A stretch of DNA of 64,000 bases from DATJFQ01 sp035492775 (GTDB taxonomy: Bacteria; Acidobacteriota; Vicinamibacteria; Vicinamibacterales; 2-12-FULL-66-21), in contig DATJIW010000009.1 of the NCBI GenBank assembly GCA_035492775.1, positions 1 through 64,000 on the forward strand, given 5' to 3'. The notes under the pieces are model-generated. The model made no database searches and had not been told where the DNA came from. It saw nothing but the letters and a program-made list of their open reading frames with translations. Shown piece by piece: positions 40,079 through 48,596 of this stretch (position 1 is its first letter; each line of letters starts with the position of its first letter). A program made the position numbers and the translations under genes.

Positions 40079-41723
40079 CTATGTCCTCTCCGGAGGCTTC
40101 GCCCCCCGGACCCCCTGCACGCCCACTGGCGGGGGCCCCACGCCCCGCTCCGTTCGCGTGGCCCGGTCGCTGCACGTCTGTGCGACCACCCTCATACACT
40201 TTGACATACTCCCGCGCGGAAACGTCCCAGGAATGATCCTCCGCCATGGCGCGGCGCTGAATGCTCTTCCATCGTCGTGTATTTCCATACGATTCAAGAG
40301 CTCGCTCGACCGTTGCGACCAGCGCGGCCGCGGACTCATCCTGGAACTTGAATCCCGTGCCGCGCGCGGGGTCGGCGTCGGCATCGATGACGGTGTCGTC
40401 GAGGCCGCCCGTCGCTCGAACGATCGGAAGCGTTCCGTAACGCAGGCTGTACATCTGGTTCAGTCCGCATGGTTCGAAGTGCGACGGCATCAGGAACAGA
40501 TCGGCGCCGGCTTCGATGAGGTGCGCGAGTTTCTCGTCGAAGCCGATGCGCGCCGCGACGCGCTCGGGATACCGCGCCGCGAGGTCCACCCAGAAGCGCT
40601 CGCACCAGCGTTCGCCGCTTCCCAGCATCACCCATGTCGCGTCGAGCGCCATGAGTTCATCGGCGGCCTCCGCGATCAGATCGAAGCCCTTTTGGTTCGT
40701 GAGCCGGGACACGAGTCCGATCAGCGGCCGCGCGGCGGTGGTCGTATTCGACGGCAACCCTGCGTACGCGAGCAGCGCAGCCTTCGTCTGTGCCTTTCCC
40801 TTGAAATCCGTCGACGAGAAATGATCCGGCAGGTACGGGTCAGTCGACGGGTTCCACGTGTCGGTGTCGATACCGTTCAGGATGCCGACGAGATCCGCCG
40901 AGCGGCTCGCCACGACGCCTTCGAATCCGAATCCGAACCGCGGCGTCATGATCTCCCGCGCGTACGTCGGGCTCACGGTGGTGATGGCGTCGCTGAACAC
41001 GATCCCCCCTTTCAGCGCGCTGGCGTTGCCGTAGAACTCGAGGCCGGACGGGTGCCTGAGCGATTCGGGGAGGCCGATCCACCGAATGAGATCGAGCGGG
41101 AACAGTCCGTGGAACGCGAGGTTGTGGATCGTGAAGACGGAGCGTACGCCGCCGAGCACCGGATCGCCGGCCAGGACGGTCTTGAGGTAGACGGCGGCGA
41201 GCCCCGCCTGCCAGTCGTGGCCATGGACGACCGAAGGCCGGCGACCGCGCAGCCGCGCGTACTCGAGCGCGGCGCGCGAGAGCAGGGCGAAGCGGAAACC
41301 GTTGTCCGCGAAGTCGCCCGCCGCGTTGTTATACAGGCCGTCGCGGTCGAACAGATCCGGCGCGTCCACCAGCACCGCCGTCACGCTGCCGGTTGACCCC
41401 ATGACCCCGGCTGTCCCCATTTTTTGCGAAAAATGGGGACTGTCCCCATAAAACACGACCGGGTAGCTTTGGGCGCCGAACGGAATGGCCGCGGGGCGCG
41501 GCGCCAGGCCGGACGTGTCGATGCCGCGATACCGCGGGAGGACGACGGTCACGCGGTGACCGAGACGCGCGAGCGCCTGCGGCAGCGCGGCGGCCACATC
41601 CGCAAGCCCCCCCGTCTTCGCGTACGGGCGCGCCTCCGGCGTGATCATCAGGATGTCCAGAGCAGTCGATGGATTGGCGGATTCGTGAACGGGTGTTTTG
41701 GGAACGCTCGAACGTTTCGGCAT
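39999..41723 (-). CDS. glgA: Glycogen synthase (GT5), with two repeat-derived segments
   Basis: Transfers glucose from ADP-glucose to glycogen; 574 residues against about 480 in the family. The acceptor loop is YAKTGGLADVAAALPQAL. The nucleotide-sugar half has GLVSRLTNQKGFDLI and PSHFEPCGLNQMYSLRYGTL. Two segments are abnormal. At about residues 90-112, GDSPHFSQKMGTAGVMGSTG is encoded by an in-frame hairpin repeat (41404-41448), where the family has a short turn. After YVKVY, near residue 512, a further 62 low-complexity residues run through a GC-rich repeat and 80 nt into trxA. The enzyme may still work because both lie outside the core motifs. Confidence 0.92.
   Translation of the reverse strand: MPKRSSVPKTPVHESANPSTALDILMITPEARPYAKTGGLADVAAALPQALARLGHRVTVVLPRYRGIDTSGLAPRPAAIPFGAQSYPVVFYGDSPHFSQKMGTAGVMGSTGSVTAVLVDAPDLFDRDGLYNNAAGDFADNGFRFALLSRAALEYARLRGRRPSVVHGHDWQAGLAAVYLKTVLAGDPVLGGVRSVFTIHNLAFHGLFPLDLIRWIGLPESLRHPSGLEFYGNASALKGGIVFSDAITTVSPTYAREIMTPRFGFGFEGVVASRSADLVGILNGIDTDTWNPSTDPYLPDHFSSTDFKGKAQTKAALLAYAGLPSNTTTAARPLIGLVSRLTNQKGFDLIAEAADELMALDATWVMLGSGERWCERFWVDLAARYPERVAARIGFDEKLAHLIEAGADLFLMPSHFEPCGLNQMYSLRYGTLPIVRATGGLDDTVIDADADPARGTGFKFQDESAAALVATVERALESYGNTRRWKSIQRRAMAEDHSWDVSAREYVKVYEGGRTDVQRPGHANGAGRGAPASGRAGGPGGEASGEDIDGIRKSADTDRRKLRSDRRGRNTGTR
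40085..40176. repeat. GC-rich hairpin-rich element between glgA core and trxA
   Basis: Begins CCTCTCCGGAGGCTTCGCCC, with several nested inverted repeats (CCGGAGG/CCCCGG, GCCCACTGGCGGGGGC, GGGGCCCC). It encodes most of the GlgA tail (GHANGAGRGAPASGRAGGPG) and carries the trxA ribosome site. It looks like a mobile or slippage-derived intergenic element rather than gene sequence. Confidence 0.6.
41404..41448. repeat. REP-like palindrome inside glgA
   Basis: GTCCCCATTTTT (41413-41424), loop TGCG, AAAAATGGGGAC (41429-41440): a perfect 12-bp stem, followed by a second TGTCCCCA that can compete for the same partner. Flanked by ATGACCCCGG on one side. The length keeps the glgA frame open. Confidence 0.8.
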
Positions 41724-41790
41724 CAGACGGTTTCAGCTGCTGCAAACCCCACGGCGGGCCGCTCGCAAAAAGACGGCCGACTGCATCGGA

Positions 41791-44259
41791 CTACGACCGC
41801 CGCCCCTTCTCCGACTGGCGCCCGCGCGCCGCCTCCGCCGCCGCATCCGCGCGACGGCCGGTACGGTTGTAAAGATCCGCAAGCACATAGTGTCCGAGCG
41901 CCGCGTATTCGGAATGCGGCGCCACCTCGAGGCCCTTCTGTGCCAGCGTGATGGCTTCGTCGAAGCGCTGCCCTTCGTCCAGGAGGAGCTTGGCGAGATA
42001 GAAGTATCCCTCACCGAACTGCGGATCCGCTTCGATCGCCTGTCGATACGCGGCTTCCTGATCGGCGCGCCGGCCAAGCGCCTCGTACAGGCGGCCAAGA
42101 TTGAACGCCGCTTTGTAGTTGTTCGGATGATCCTTCATTTCCTGCTGGTACTCGCGCTCCGCCGTCGCCGGATCGCCCCGCTTCTCGGCGACGAGGGCCA
42201 GGTTGAAATGCGCCAGACGGACGTCCGGCTTCATCTGCAGCGCGGCGCGGATTTCGCGCTCGGCGCCGTCGAGGTTGCCCTCGTTCAGCGCGACGACGCC
42301 AAGTGCGTTGCGGGCGGCGGCCATCGTCGGCTCGACGGCGAGCGCGGCGTTCAGCTCCTTGCGTGCGTCGGCGGTCTGCCCGCGGTCGATCAGGATCTGC
42401 GCGATCTCGTAGTGGACCTGCGCGTTCTTCGGATCCAGCTGCAGAAATCGCCGGAAGCCGACGAGCGCGTCGTCGTCCCGTCCGAGCTTGCGGTACGCGT
42501 GGGCGAGGTTGATGACCGCTTCCTCGTCGTCCGCCTTCAAGGCGAGGGCGCGCTTGAAGTAGCCGACGGCCGCCTCATCGTCTCCGTTGCGCGATGACAT
42601 GTTGCCGAGCGTGAACCAGACGTCGATGACTTTCGGATCTTCCTTGACGACGTCGAGCAGCATGCCCATCGCGGCAGCCACCTGGTTTTCGTCCTGGCCG
42701 AGCTCGCGTGCCCGCCCGATTTTGTTGAAGATGCCGACCTTGTCCTTCGGGTCGGCCAGTCCCGACCGCTGCGTGTCGCCGACCGTTGCGACGAACGATC
42801 CGACGTAGCCGAGTGCTGCGAGACGGGCCTTGGCGTCGGGATCGACCTCCACGGCCTGGCTCGCAGTCTGTGCCGACGACTTGAATCGCTCCTCCATCTC
42901 CGTGAGGCGCGTGATCATGCGATCGCCGAGCGACCGGCGATCGGAGTAGATGTTGCGCTCTTCGCGCGGATCGTCCTGCAGGTCATACAACTCGGGCCGC
43001 GGCGCGGCTATGAGCTTGTAGCGACCTTGACGCAACGCGCGCAGATCGCTCCAGCCGAAGTGATGCAGCGGATACACGGCTTCGGCGTACGCCTCGAGCC
43101 CCATGTCATTCGTCGCGCCGGTCATCAGCGGCGTCAGGCTGCGGCCGTCCATCGTCACGTTCGCCGGCGGCGGTACGGCAAGCAGGTCGAGCACCGTCGG
43201 CATCACGTCGACGGAGCGCACCGGATCGTCTACGCGCCGGTGCTGCATCGACGAGAACGGCGCGCGGATCAACATCGGCACGTGCGTGGTGCTCTCGTAG
43301 ATGAAGAAGCCGTGCGCCTGTTCGCCGTGGTCGCCGAGGCTCTCTCCGTGATCGCCAATCACGACGATCACCGTGCGATCGAACAGGCCGCGATCCTTCA
43401 GCGTCTGCACCAACCGGCCGACCTGCGAGTCTGCAAACGAGATCTCTCCCTGGTACGGATCCCCCTGGTAGCGCTCGCGAAACGGCGCCGGCGGATCGTA
43501 CGGCGCATGGGCGTCGTACAGATGAATCCACGCGAAGAACGGACTGCTCTGGTGCTGCTCGATCCACGGCAAGGCGTGATCCATCACCTCGTTCGCTGGC
43601 CGCTGGATCGCACCCATCGACAGCGCTTTGTATTTCGAGAGATCGAAATCATCGAAGTACGTATCGAACCCCTGATTGATCCCCCACTTCGAATCGAGCA
43701 CGTAAGCAGCAATGAATCCCCCGGTCGCATAGCCGCGGGCTTTCATCGTTTCCGCGAGGGTGGTTTCGCTGGCGTTCAGGAAATAGCCGCCGTTGTCGCG
43801 GACACCGTGTTCGGGCGGAAACCGGCCTGTGAACAGCGTCGAGTGGGCCGGCAGGGTCAGCGGCGCGGCCGTTGTGGCGTGCCCGAAGAGCACGCCTTGA
43901 TCGGCAAGCTGGTCGAACGTCGGGGTACCGGCGTTCTCCCCGCCGTAGGCGCCGATCCGATCCGCGCGGGTCGTATCCAGCGTGACCACGACGAGGTTCA
44001 GCCGTCCGCGATCGACTCCGGAGGGAAGGGTGCCGAAGTCGGTGCCATGCGAGACGACGTGCCGAGGCCACGCCCGGTAAACACCGGCCGCCGCCGCAAC
44101 GGCCGCGGCGGCGAGCAGGATCATAGCGAGACCGCGGGACTTCGCCCGGGGGCGGCCGGTTGACGGCAAATCGTTGGATTTCGCGCCCGATGCGCGATCC
44201 CTCGAAGGCGGGATTTTGACCGGATCCCGCGAGCCTTTCGGTCCTCTAATCTTCGCCAC
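41791..44259 (-). CDS. Sulfatase-like hydrolase fused to TPR repeats, membrane anchored
   Basis: An 822-residue protein. A basic N-terminal stretch is followed by one hydrophobic helix (about residues 44-62), which puts the rest outside the cytoplasmic membrane. The alkaline-phosphatase-superfamily domain (about 85-480) starts NLVVVTLDTTRADRIGAYGG (metal aspartates) and has APLTLPAHSTLFTGRFPPEH, VIVVIGDHGESLGDHGEQAH. Where arylsulfatases have C-x-P-x-R, this protein has T-L-P-A-H, so the nucleophile is probably threonine and no formylglycine is made. TPR units follow at about 520-800 (for example DDEAAVGYFKRALALKADDE). The substrate is unknown. The start is GTG 44259. Confidence 0.85.
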   Translation of the reverse strand: MAKIRGPKGSRDPVKIPPSRDRASGAKSNDLPSTGRPRAKSRGLAMILLAAAAVAAAAGVYRAWPRHVVSHGTDFGTLPSGVDRGRLNLVVVTLDTTRADRIGAYGGENAGTPTFDQLADQGVLFGHATTAAPLTLPAHSTLFTGRFPPEHGVRDNGGYFLNASETTLAETMKARGYATGGFIAAYVLDSKWGINQGFDTYFDDFDLSKYKALSMGAIQRPANEVMDHALPWIEQHQSSPFFAWIHLYDAHAPYDPPAPFRERYQGDPYQGEISFADSQVGRLVQTLKDRGLFDRTVIVVIGDHGESLGDHGEQAHGFFIYESTTHVPMLIRAPFSSMQHRRVDDPVRSVDVMPTVLDLLAVPPPANVTMDGRSLTPLMTGATNDMGLEAYAEAVYPLHHFGWSDLRALRQGRYKLIAAPRPELYDLQDDPREERNIYSDRRSLGDRMITRLTEMEERFKSSAQTASQAVEVDPDAKARLAALGYVGSFVATVGDTQRSGLADPKDKVGIFNKIGRARELGQDENQVAAAMGMLLDVVKEDPKVIDVWFTLGNMSSRNGDDEAAVGYFKRALALKADDEEAVINLAHAYRKLGRDDDALVGFRRFLQLDPKNAQVHYEIAQILIDRGQTADARKELNAALAVEPTMAAARNALGVVALNEGNLDGAEREIRAALQMKPDVRLAHFNLALVAEKRGDPATAEREYQQEMKDHPNNYKAAFNLGRLYEALGRRADQEAAYRQAIEADPQFGEGYFYLAKLLLDEGQRFDEAITLAQKGLEVAPHSEYAALGHYVLADLYNRTGRRADAAAEAARGRQSEKGRRS

Positions 44260-44323
44260 TATTCAACGGATTGGATTCGGCGATTTGGAGCCGGGACGAT
44301 TTGTGGGATGGCTGAATGCGTCC

Positions 44324-44352
44324 TTGACGGTTAAGTATTTTAGCATTAGAAC
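44324..44352 (+). promoter_or_regulatory. Candidate promoter of the small-protein/TonB-receptor operon
   Basis: TTGACG (44324-44329), 17 bp, TAGAAC (44347-44352), in an AT-rich island otherwise rare here. It would give a leader of about 107 nt before the GTG at 44466. Confidence 0.45.
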
Positions 44353-44465
44353 TTACGGGCAATGGGCGCAGCCCGCACACGCGGCATTCCGCTTGCTGGA
44401 AGCGTCCGATACCTGGTCCCCATCAGATTCAGATCTGAACCACTCGTCCAGAGGAGGAGGTCCTA

Positions 44466-44810
44466 GTGAGACGGTTGATCACCCGCACAGCGGCGTGGAC
44501 ACTCAGCTTCGCGCTCACGGGCGCGATGAGCGTCGTGCCTTGCGCCGCGAGCGACCACAAGCCCGCTGCGCCGGCTCGAGCTGCTTCGTCGGCCAAGCTC
44601 ACGCAGCTGTCGCCCGCATCGCGCGATCTGCTGGCGCGCGCCACGTCAGCCCCGCAGCAGCAGCCACCCGCAACGACGCCGAGCACGCCCAGCTCGTTCT
44701 TCAAGAGCAAGCGTGGCGCCGTCACCCTCGCGCTCATGGGCGCGGGCACGGGGTTCGCCCTCTGGTCCATTCAACACGATCGCAAGCCGGTGAAGTCGCC
44801 AGTTCGATAA
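44466..44810 (+). CDS. Small secreted or membrane protein of unknown function
   Basis: A 114-residue protein starting at GTG 44466, preceded by a very strong GAGGAGG site. Residues 1-29 look like a signal peptide (ITRTAAWTLSFALTGAMSVV then a cleavage-like CAAS). A Pro/Ala/Gln-rich linker follows. A hydrophobic segment near 87-105 (RGAVTLALMGAGTGFALWSI) could be a membrane anchor. Its stop codon is part of the ribosome site of the TonB-dependent receptor, so the two are translationally coupled. No family recognised. A partner role for the receptor is inference. Confidence 0.65.
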   Translation: MRRLITRTAAWTLSFALTGAMSVVPCAASDHKPAAPARAASSAKLTQLSPASRDLLARATSAPQQQPPATTPSTPSSFFKSKRGAVTLALMGAGTGFALWSIQHDRKPVKSPVR

Positions 44811-44825
44811 GGAGGCATGCAGATT

Positions 44826-47525
44826 ATGAAAGGCATCTTCAGGACGGCCGCGGCACTGCTGCTGGCAGTGAGCTGCGCGGCGCCCGTTCTGGCTCAGGCG
44901 CTGGTCGGCACGATTGACGGGACGATTAAGGACGAGCAGGGCGCGGTCCTGCCCGGCGTCACCGTCACGCTCACCGGCAAGACCGGAAACCGCACCGCGG
45001 TGACCGACGCCGCTGGCCAGTATCGCTTCCCCGCCCTCGAACCGGGACTGTACGACGTCTCGGCCGAGCTCTCCGGCTTCACCAAGGCCGCGCAGACCAG
45101 CATTCAGATTTCGCCCGGACGCGAACTGAACATCGACCTCACCATGAAGGTGCAGTCGCTGGCCGAGAGCATCACGGTCACGGGACAGGCGCCCGTGGTC
45201 GACGTGAAGAGCAGCGCGACGGAGAACACGATCTCGCAGTCTCTCCTCTACAGCGCCCCGATCACGCGTACGGCGATTAACGTGATCAACTATGCACCGG
45301 GCGTGAACAACAGCTCGGCGTACGGGGCCGGCGCCGGTTCCGGCAACGCGCTGCTCATCGACGGCGTCGACACGCGCGACCCGGAAGGGGGCACGGCCTG
45401 GACGTTCTACAACTACAACATGGTCGAGGAGTACCAGTTCCAGGGCCTTGGCGCGCCGGCGGAATACGGCGGCTATACCGGCGCGGTGGTGAACACGATC
45501 ACCAAGTCGGGCGGCAACCGCTTCAGCGGCCTCTTCGACTTCTTCGGCACGAACGACAGCCTCGGCTCGAACAACGTGGACCCGGCGATCGCGGCACAGA
45601 ACCCGTCGCTCGCCGATCCGGCGAAGACCACGAAGTACGCGGACATCACCACCCAGTTCGGTGGGCCTCTGAAGCAGGACAAACTGTTCTTCTTCGCGAG
45701 CGCGCAGCGGTTCCTGCTCGAGACGGATCCGAGCGGCCCGGTGACGAAGCGGCACGAGGTCAGCCCGCGATTGAACGGCAAGATCACATGGCAGATGAAC
45801 GCGAACAACCAGTTCACCGGCCATCTGCAGTTCGACTCGTACAACATTACGGGCCGCGCCGGCAGCGTCACCACGACCGACGAGCAGACGGTGAAAGAAG
45901 ACGCACCGGAGTACGTCTGGCTGACGCAGTACCGCCATATCTTCAACTCGAACACGTTCGCCGAGGTGAAGTACACCGGCTGGTGGGGCTTCTACGACCT
46001 GAACCCCGTCCAGAACGTGCCGGAGCATCTCGAGGTGACGACGGGACAGACCTACGGCTCGTCCGGCTACTACTACTATGCCGACCGGACGCGAAACCAG
46101 GTCAACGCGAACATCACGCACTATGCGGACAAGTTCGGCCGCCACGAGTTGAAGTTCGGGGGCGAGTTCGAGCGGAGCACGGTCCGCAATCGCTACGGCT
46201 ACGCCGGCGGCGCCTACATCCTCGACTACTACGGGGTGCCGTACTACGGCTACAGCTACAGCTATGACATCAGCGGCGTGAACAAGCGCCAGTCGGTGTT
46301 CGCGCAGGATGCATGGCACGCCACCAACCGTCTGACGATCAACGCCGGTGTCCGCGGCGACATGATCCAGGGCGCGGGTAAGACCGGCGGCAACATCTAT
46401 TCGAGCAACAACTGGGCCCCGCGCGTCGGTGCGGCGTTCGATCTCGCCGGCGACAACCGTACGGTTATCAAGGGCAGCTACGGGCGGTACTACGAGGGTG
46501 CGCAGGCGGTGATCTTCGAGCGCGGACTGCCGGGCGTCAGCGACTACGTCGGCTTCGACGTCAATCCCGATGGATCGTTCGGAGACGTCCAATCAGTGAC
46601 GCCGTTCGTGCCCTACAAGCTGACCAGCAACATCGACCACCCGGCGGTGGACGAGGAGACGATCGGGTTCGAACGCGCGCTGACCGGCACCATGCGCCTG
46701 TCGCTGACCGGCATCTGGCGCGACAACAAGAACTTCGTCAACTCGGTCCCGGTCGGACAGGCATTCACGCCGGTGACGGCAAACACCGATGTCGGCCCGC
46801 AGACGTTGTACAAGAAGCAGGAGAATTCTTCGGATTACCTGATCCAGAACGTCGAGGGCTTCCAGTACATCGACATCAATGGAAACGTGATTGGCACGGC
46901 CAACCCGTTCCGGAGCTACAAGGCATTCATGGCGGTCCTCAACAAGCGATACACCGACCGCTGGCAGGCCCAAGTGTCGTACGTCTTCGCGAAAACGAAG
47001 GGCAACGTCGACAACAGCAGCTCCGCTCAAACCGAGAGCCGCCAGTTCGAGACGCCGAATCTCGCCCTCGTCAACGCGGAAGGGCCAGGGTCGAATACGC
47101 CGACGCACGAATTCAAGGTGCTCGGCAGCTACCAGATCCCCGTGATCGAAACGTCGGTCAGCGGGTACTTCGTGTCCACCAGCGGACTGCCGTATGGCCA
47201 CATCCAGCAGTTCGGCTCGAGCGTGGTCGGGCCGGGCCCGAGCTCGTCGCGGCGCGTTTACATCGAGCCGCGCGGCGCGTACCACCTGCCCACCCTCACC
47301 CAGCTGGACCTGCGGCTCGAGAAGAACTTCAATACCGGCGCGAACCGGTTCGGGATCTACGCGGATCTCGCCAACCTGTTCAACAGCGGCACGGTCACCA
47401 ACGTGGTCACCCGGGCGACGTCGGTCACGCTGCGGGACGGCACCACGCACCCGCTGCCGTTCGGCACGCCGTCCGGCGTCCAGTCGCCGCGGCAGATCCG
47501 CATCGGCGCACGCTGGAGCTTCTGA
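44826..47525 (+). CDS. TonB-dependent receptor with carboxypeptidase-regulatory-like domain (Oar type)
   Basis: Outer-membrane transporter of 899 residues. Start ATG 44826 is preferred over 44817 because AAGGAGG ends at 44815, 10 nt away. It has a signal peptide (MKGIFRTAAALLLAVSCAAP, then VLAQ). A beta-sandwich domain of carboxypeptidase-regulatory type follows: GTIDGTIKDEQGAVLPGVTV and YRFPALEPGLYDVSAELSGF (about 27-110). The plug (about 120-240) includes GVDTRDPEGG and ends near NTITKSGGNRFSG. The beta barrel ends in RIGARWSF with C-terminal aromatic. The ligand is unknown. A terminator follows at 47555. Confidence 0.92.
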   Translation: MKGIFRTAAALLLAVSCAAPVLAQALVGTIDGTIKDEQGAVLPGVTVTLTGKTGNRTAVTDAAGQYRFPALEPGLYDVSAELSGFTKAAQTSIQISPGRELNIDLTMKVQSLAESITVTGQAPVVDVKSSATENTISQSLLYSAPITRTAINVINYAPGVNNSSAYGAGAGSGNALLIDGVDTRDPEGGTAWTFYNYNMVEEYQFQGLGAPAEYGGYTGAVVNTITKSGGNRFSGLFDFFGTNDSLGSNNVDPAIAAQNPSLADPAKTTKYADITTQFGGPLKQDKLFFFASAQRFLLETDPSGPVTKRHEVSPRLNGKITWQMNANNQFTGHLQFDSYNITGRAGSVTTTDEQTVKEDAPEYVWLTQYRHIFNSNTFAEVKYTGWWGFYDLNPVQNVPEHLEVTTGQTYGSSGYYYYADRTRNQVNANITHYADKFGRHELKFGGEFERSTVRNRYGYAGGAYILDYYGVPYYGYSYSYDISGVNKRQSVFAQDAWHATNRLTINAGVRGDMIQGAGKTGGNIYSSNNWAPRVGAAFDLAGDNRTVIKGSYGRYYEGAQAVIFERGLPGVSDYVGFDVNPDGSFGDVQSVTPFVPYKLTSNIDHPAVDEETIGFERALTGTMRLSLTGIWRDNKNFVNSVPVGQAFTPVTANTDVGPQTLYKKQENSSDYLIQNVEGFQYIDINGNVIGTANPFRSYKAFMAVLNKRYTDRWQAQVSYVFAKTKGNVDNSSSAQTESRQFETPNLALVNAEGPGSNTPTHEFKVLGSYQIPVIETSVSGYFVSTSGLPYGHIQQFGSSVVGPGPSSSRRVYIEPRGAYHLPTLTQLDLRLEKNFNTGANRFGIYADLANLFNSGTVTNVVTRATSVTLRDGTTHPLPFGTPSGVQSPRQIRIGARWSF

Positions 47526-47554
47526 TGTAGCAGTCGGAGGTCAGATGTCAGCAA

Positions 47555-47588
47555 GGGCGCGCTCCTCACGGGGCGCGCCCTTTTTTTT
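47555..47588 (+). terminator. Rho-independent terminator after the TonB receptor gene
   Basis: GGGCGCGC (47555-47562), 10-nt loop, GCGCGCCC (47573-47580), then eight T. Confidence 0.93.
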
Positions 47589-47614
47589 GATGTTTTTTCT
47601 CATACAATTCCCCC

Positions 47615-48466
47615 GTGGAGCGACGTCCGCCGCCGCCGCGTTCCGAGCCGCGCGAAATCATCGAACTTCGGAAGCTGAAAGAGGACCAGCCCGAGCTGGC
47701 CTCCGCCGTCGACATGCAGATCGACCTGCTGCAGACGGCGCGGCGGATCCAGTCGCGTGTGCCGCTGCCATCGATGAATCTCGAACCGCAGCATCTCGAT
47801 CGGGCCGTAGCCGCCGGCACGCCAATTCTCGGGTTCGATCAAATCCCGATCGACTGGAGCGACCTGCGATTCATGCTGCGCGCCACCGCCGACACGATGC
47901 GAAAGCACGATTCGATCGAGCCCCCCGACTATCGGCGCGTGGAAGCACTGTCGCGCGATGCGGATGGACTATCGGCGGCGATGCGGAACTGGTACGAGCG
48001 CGCGCGGCCGGAAAGCGCCGGCGGTGGCGAGGTCGATGACTCGGTCGCCGGTCTCGAGCCGCTCCTGGTGCTCGCGATGCGGCCGTTCCTGAGCCGGTGC
48101 GCCGATGCAGTGATGGCGCGCACGCTCTTCCATGGCTGGCCGCACGGTACGTGTCCGCTGTGCGGCGGCGAGCCGGATCTCTCGCTCATCACACCCGCCG
48201 CCGAGCGGCTGCTGATCTGCTCGCGCTGCGTCTCCCGCTGGCCCTTCCACCAGCTCGCGTGCCCGTTCTGCGGCAACGCTGACCGCACGCGCCTCACGTC
48301 GTTCGCAACCCGCGACGGCTGGTATCGCCTGAGCGCCTGCGACGTCTGCCAGCGCTACATCAAGGCGTTCGACGGCCGGAATGCCACGCGCTCGGTCCTC
48401 CCCGCCGTCGACTCCATCGCGACCCTGCCGCTCGACGCAGCCGCCGCGCAACGAGGATATCGCTAG
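47615..48466 (+). CDS. FdhE-like formate dehydrogenase accessory protein
   Basis: A 283-residue cytoplasmic protein starting at GTG 47615. The C-terminal half carries four CxxC pairs: GTCPLCGGEPDLSLI, LICSRCVSRWPFHQLACPFC and SACDVCQRYIKAFDGR. This rubredoxin-like pattern with the HQLACPFCGN and YIK elements identifies FdhE, which acts in maturation of respiratory formate dehydrogenases. No fdh structural or other accessory gene is in the window. The N-terminal half (helical, REIIELRKLKEDQPELASAV) is normal for the family. Confidence 0.85.
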   Translation: MERRPPPPRSEPREIIELRKLKEDQPELASAVDMQIDLLQTARRIQSRVPLPSMNLEPQHLDRAVAAGTPILGFDQIPIDWSDLRFMLRATADTMRKHDSIEPPDYRRVEALSRDADGLSAAMRNWYERARPESAGGGEVDDSVAGLEPLLVLAMRPFLSRCADAVMARTLFHGWPHGTCPLCGGEPDLSLITPAAERLLICSRCVSRWPFHQLACPFCGNADRTRLTSFATRDGWYRLSACDVCQRYIKAFDGRNATRSVLPAVDSIATLPLDAAAAQRGYR

Positions 48467-48527
48467 CCCATCGGCATCGCCCATCGCCTATCGCGCATCG
48501 TCTATCGCCCATCGTCTGTTCGCGTCC
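48466..48527. repeat. Degenerate CCATCG / CTATCG array
   Basis: Eight to nine copies of a 6-7-nt unit (CATCGCC, TATCGCG, CATCGTC) between the fdhE-like gene and the terminator at 48530. Confidence 0.65.
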
Positions 48528-48529
48528 AC

Positions 48530-48559
48530 AAAAAAAGGCACGGCGTGAGCCGTGCCTTT
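48530..48559 (-). terminator. Rho-independent terminator of the D,D-carboxypeptidase gene
   Basis: Read on the minus strand: AAAGGCACGGC (48559-48549), loop TCAC, GCCGTGCCTTT (48544-48534), followed by further T. The 11-bp stem is perfect. On the + strand the hairpin lacks a T run, so it mainly serves the minus-strand gene that stops at 48597. Confidence 0.9.
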
Positions 48560-48596
48560 GAGAAAATCGCGTCTTCAGTCGGCGTTCTTCTGTCTT

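Noticed and set aside
44260..44465. Cobalamin or other riboswitch before the TonB receptor operon
   Set aside because: No B12-box-like or other conserved riboswitch core could be found in the leader.
44646..46592. 648-codon open frame opposite the first TonB receptor
   Set aside because: It also cuts across the start of the receptor and the small coupled gene; no motif supports it.
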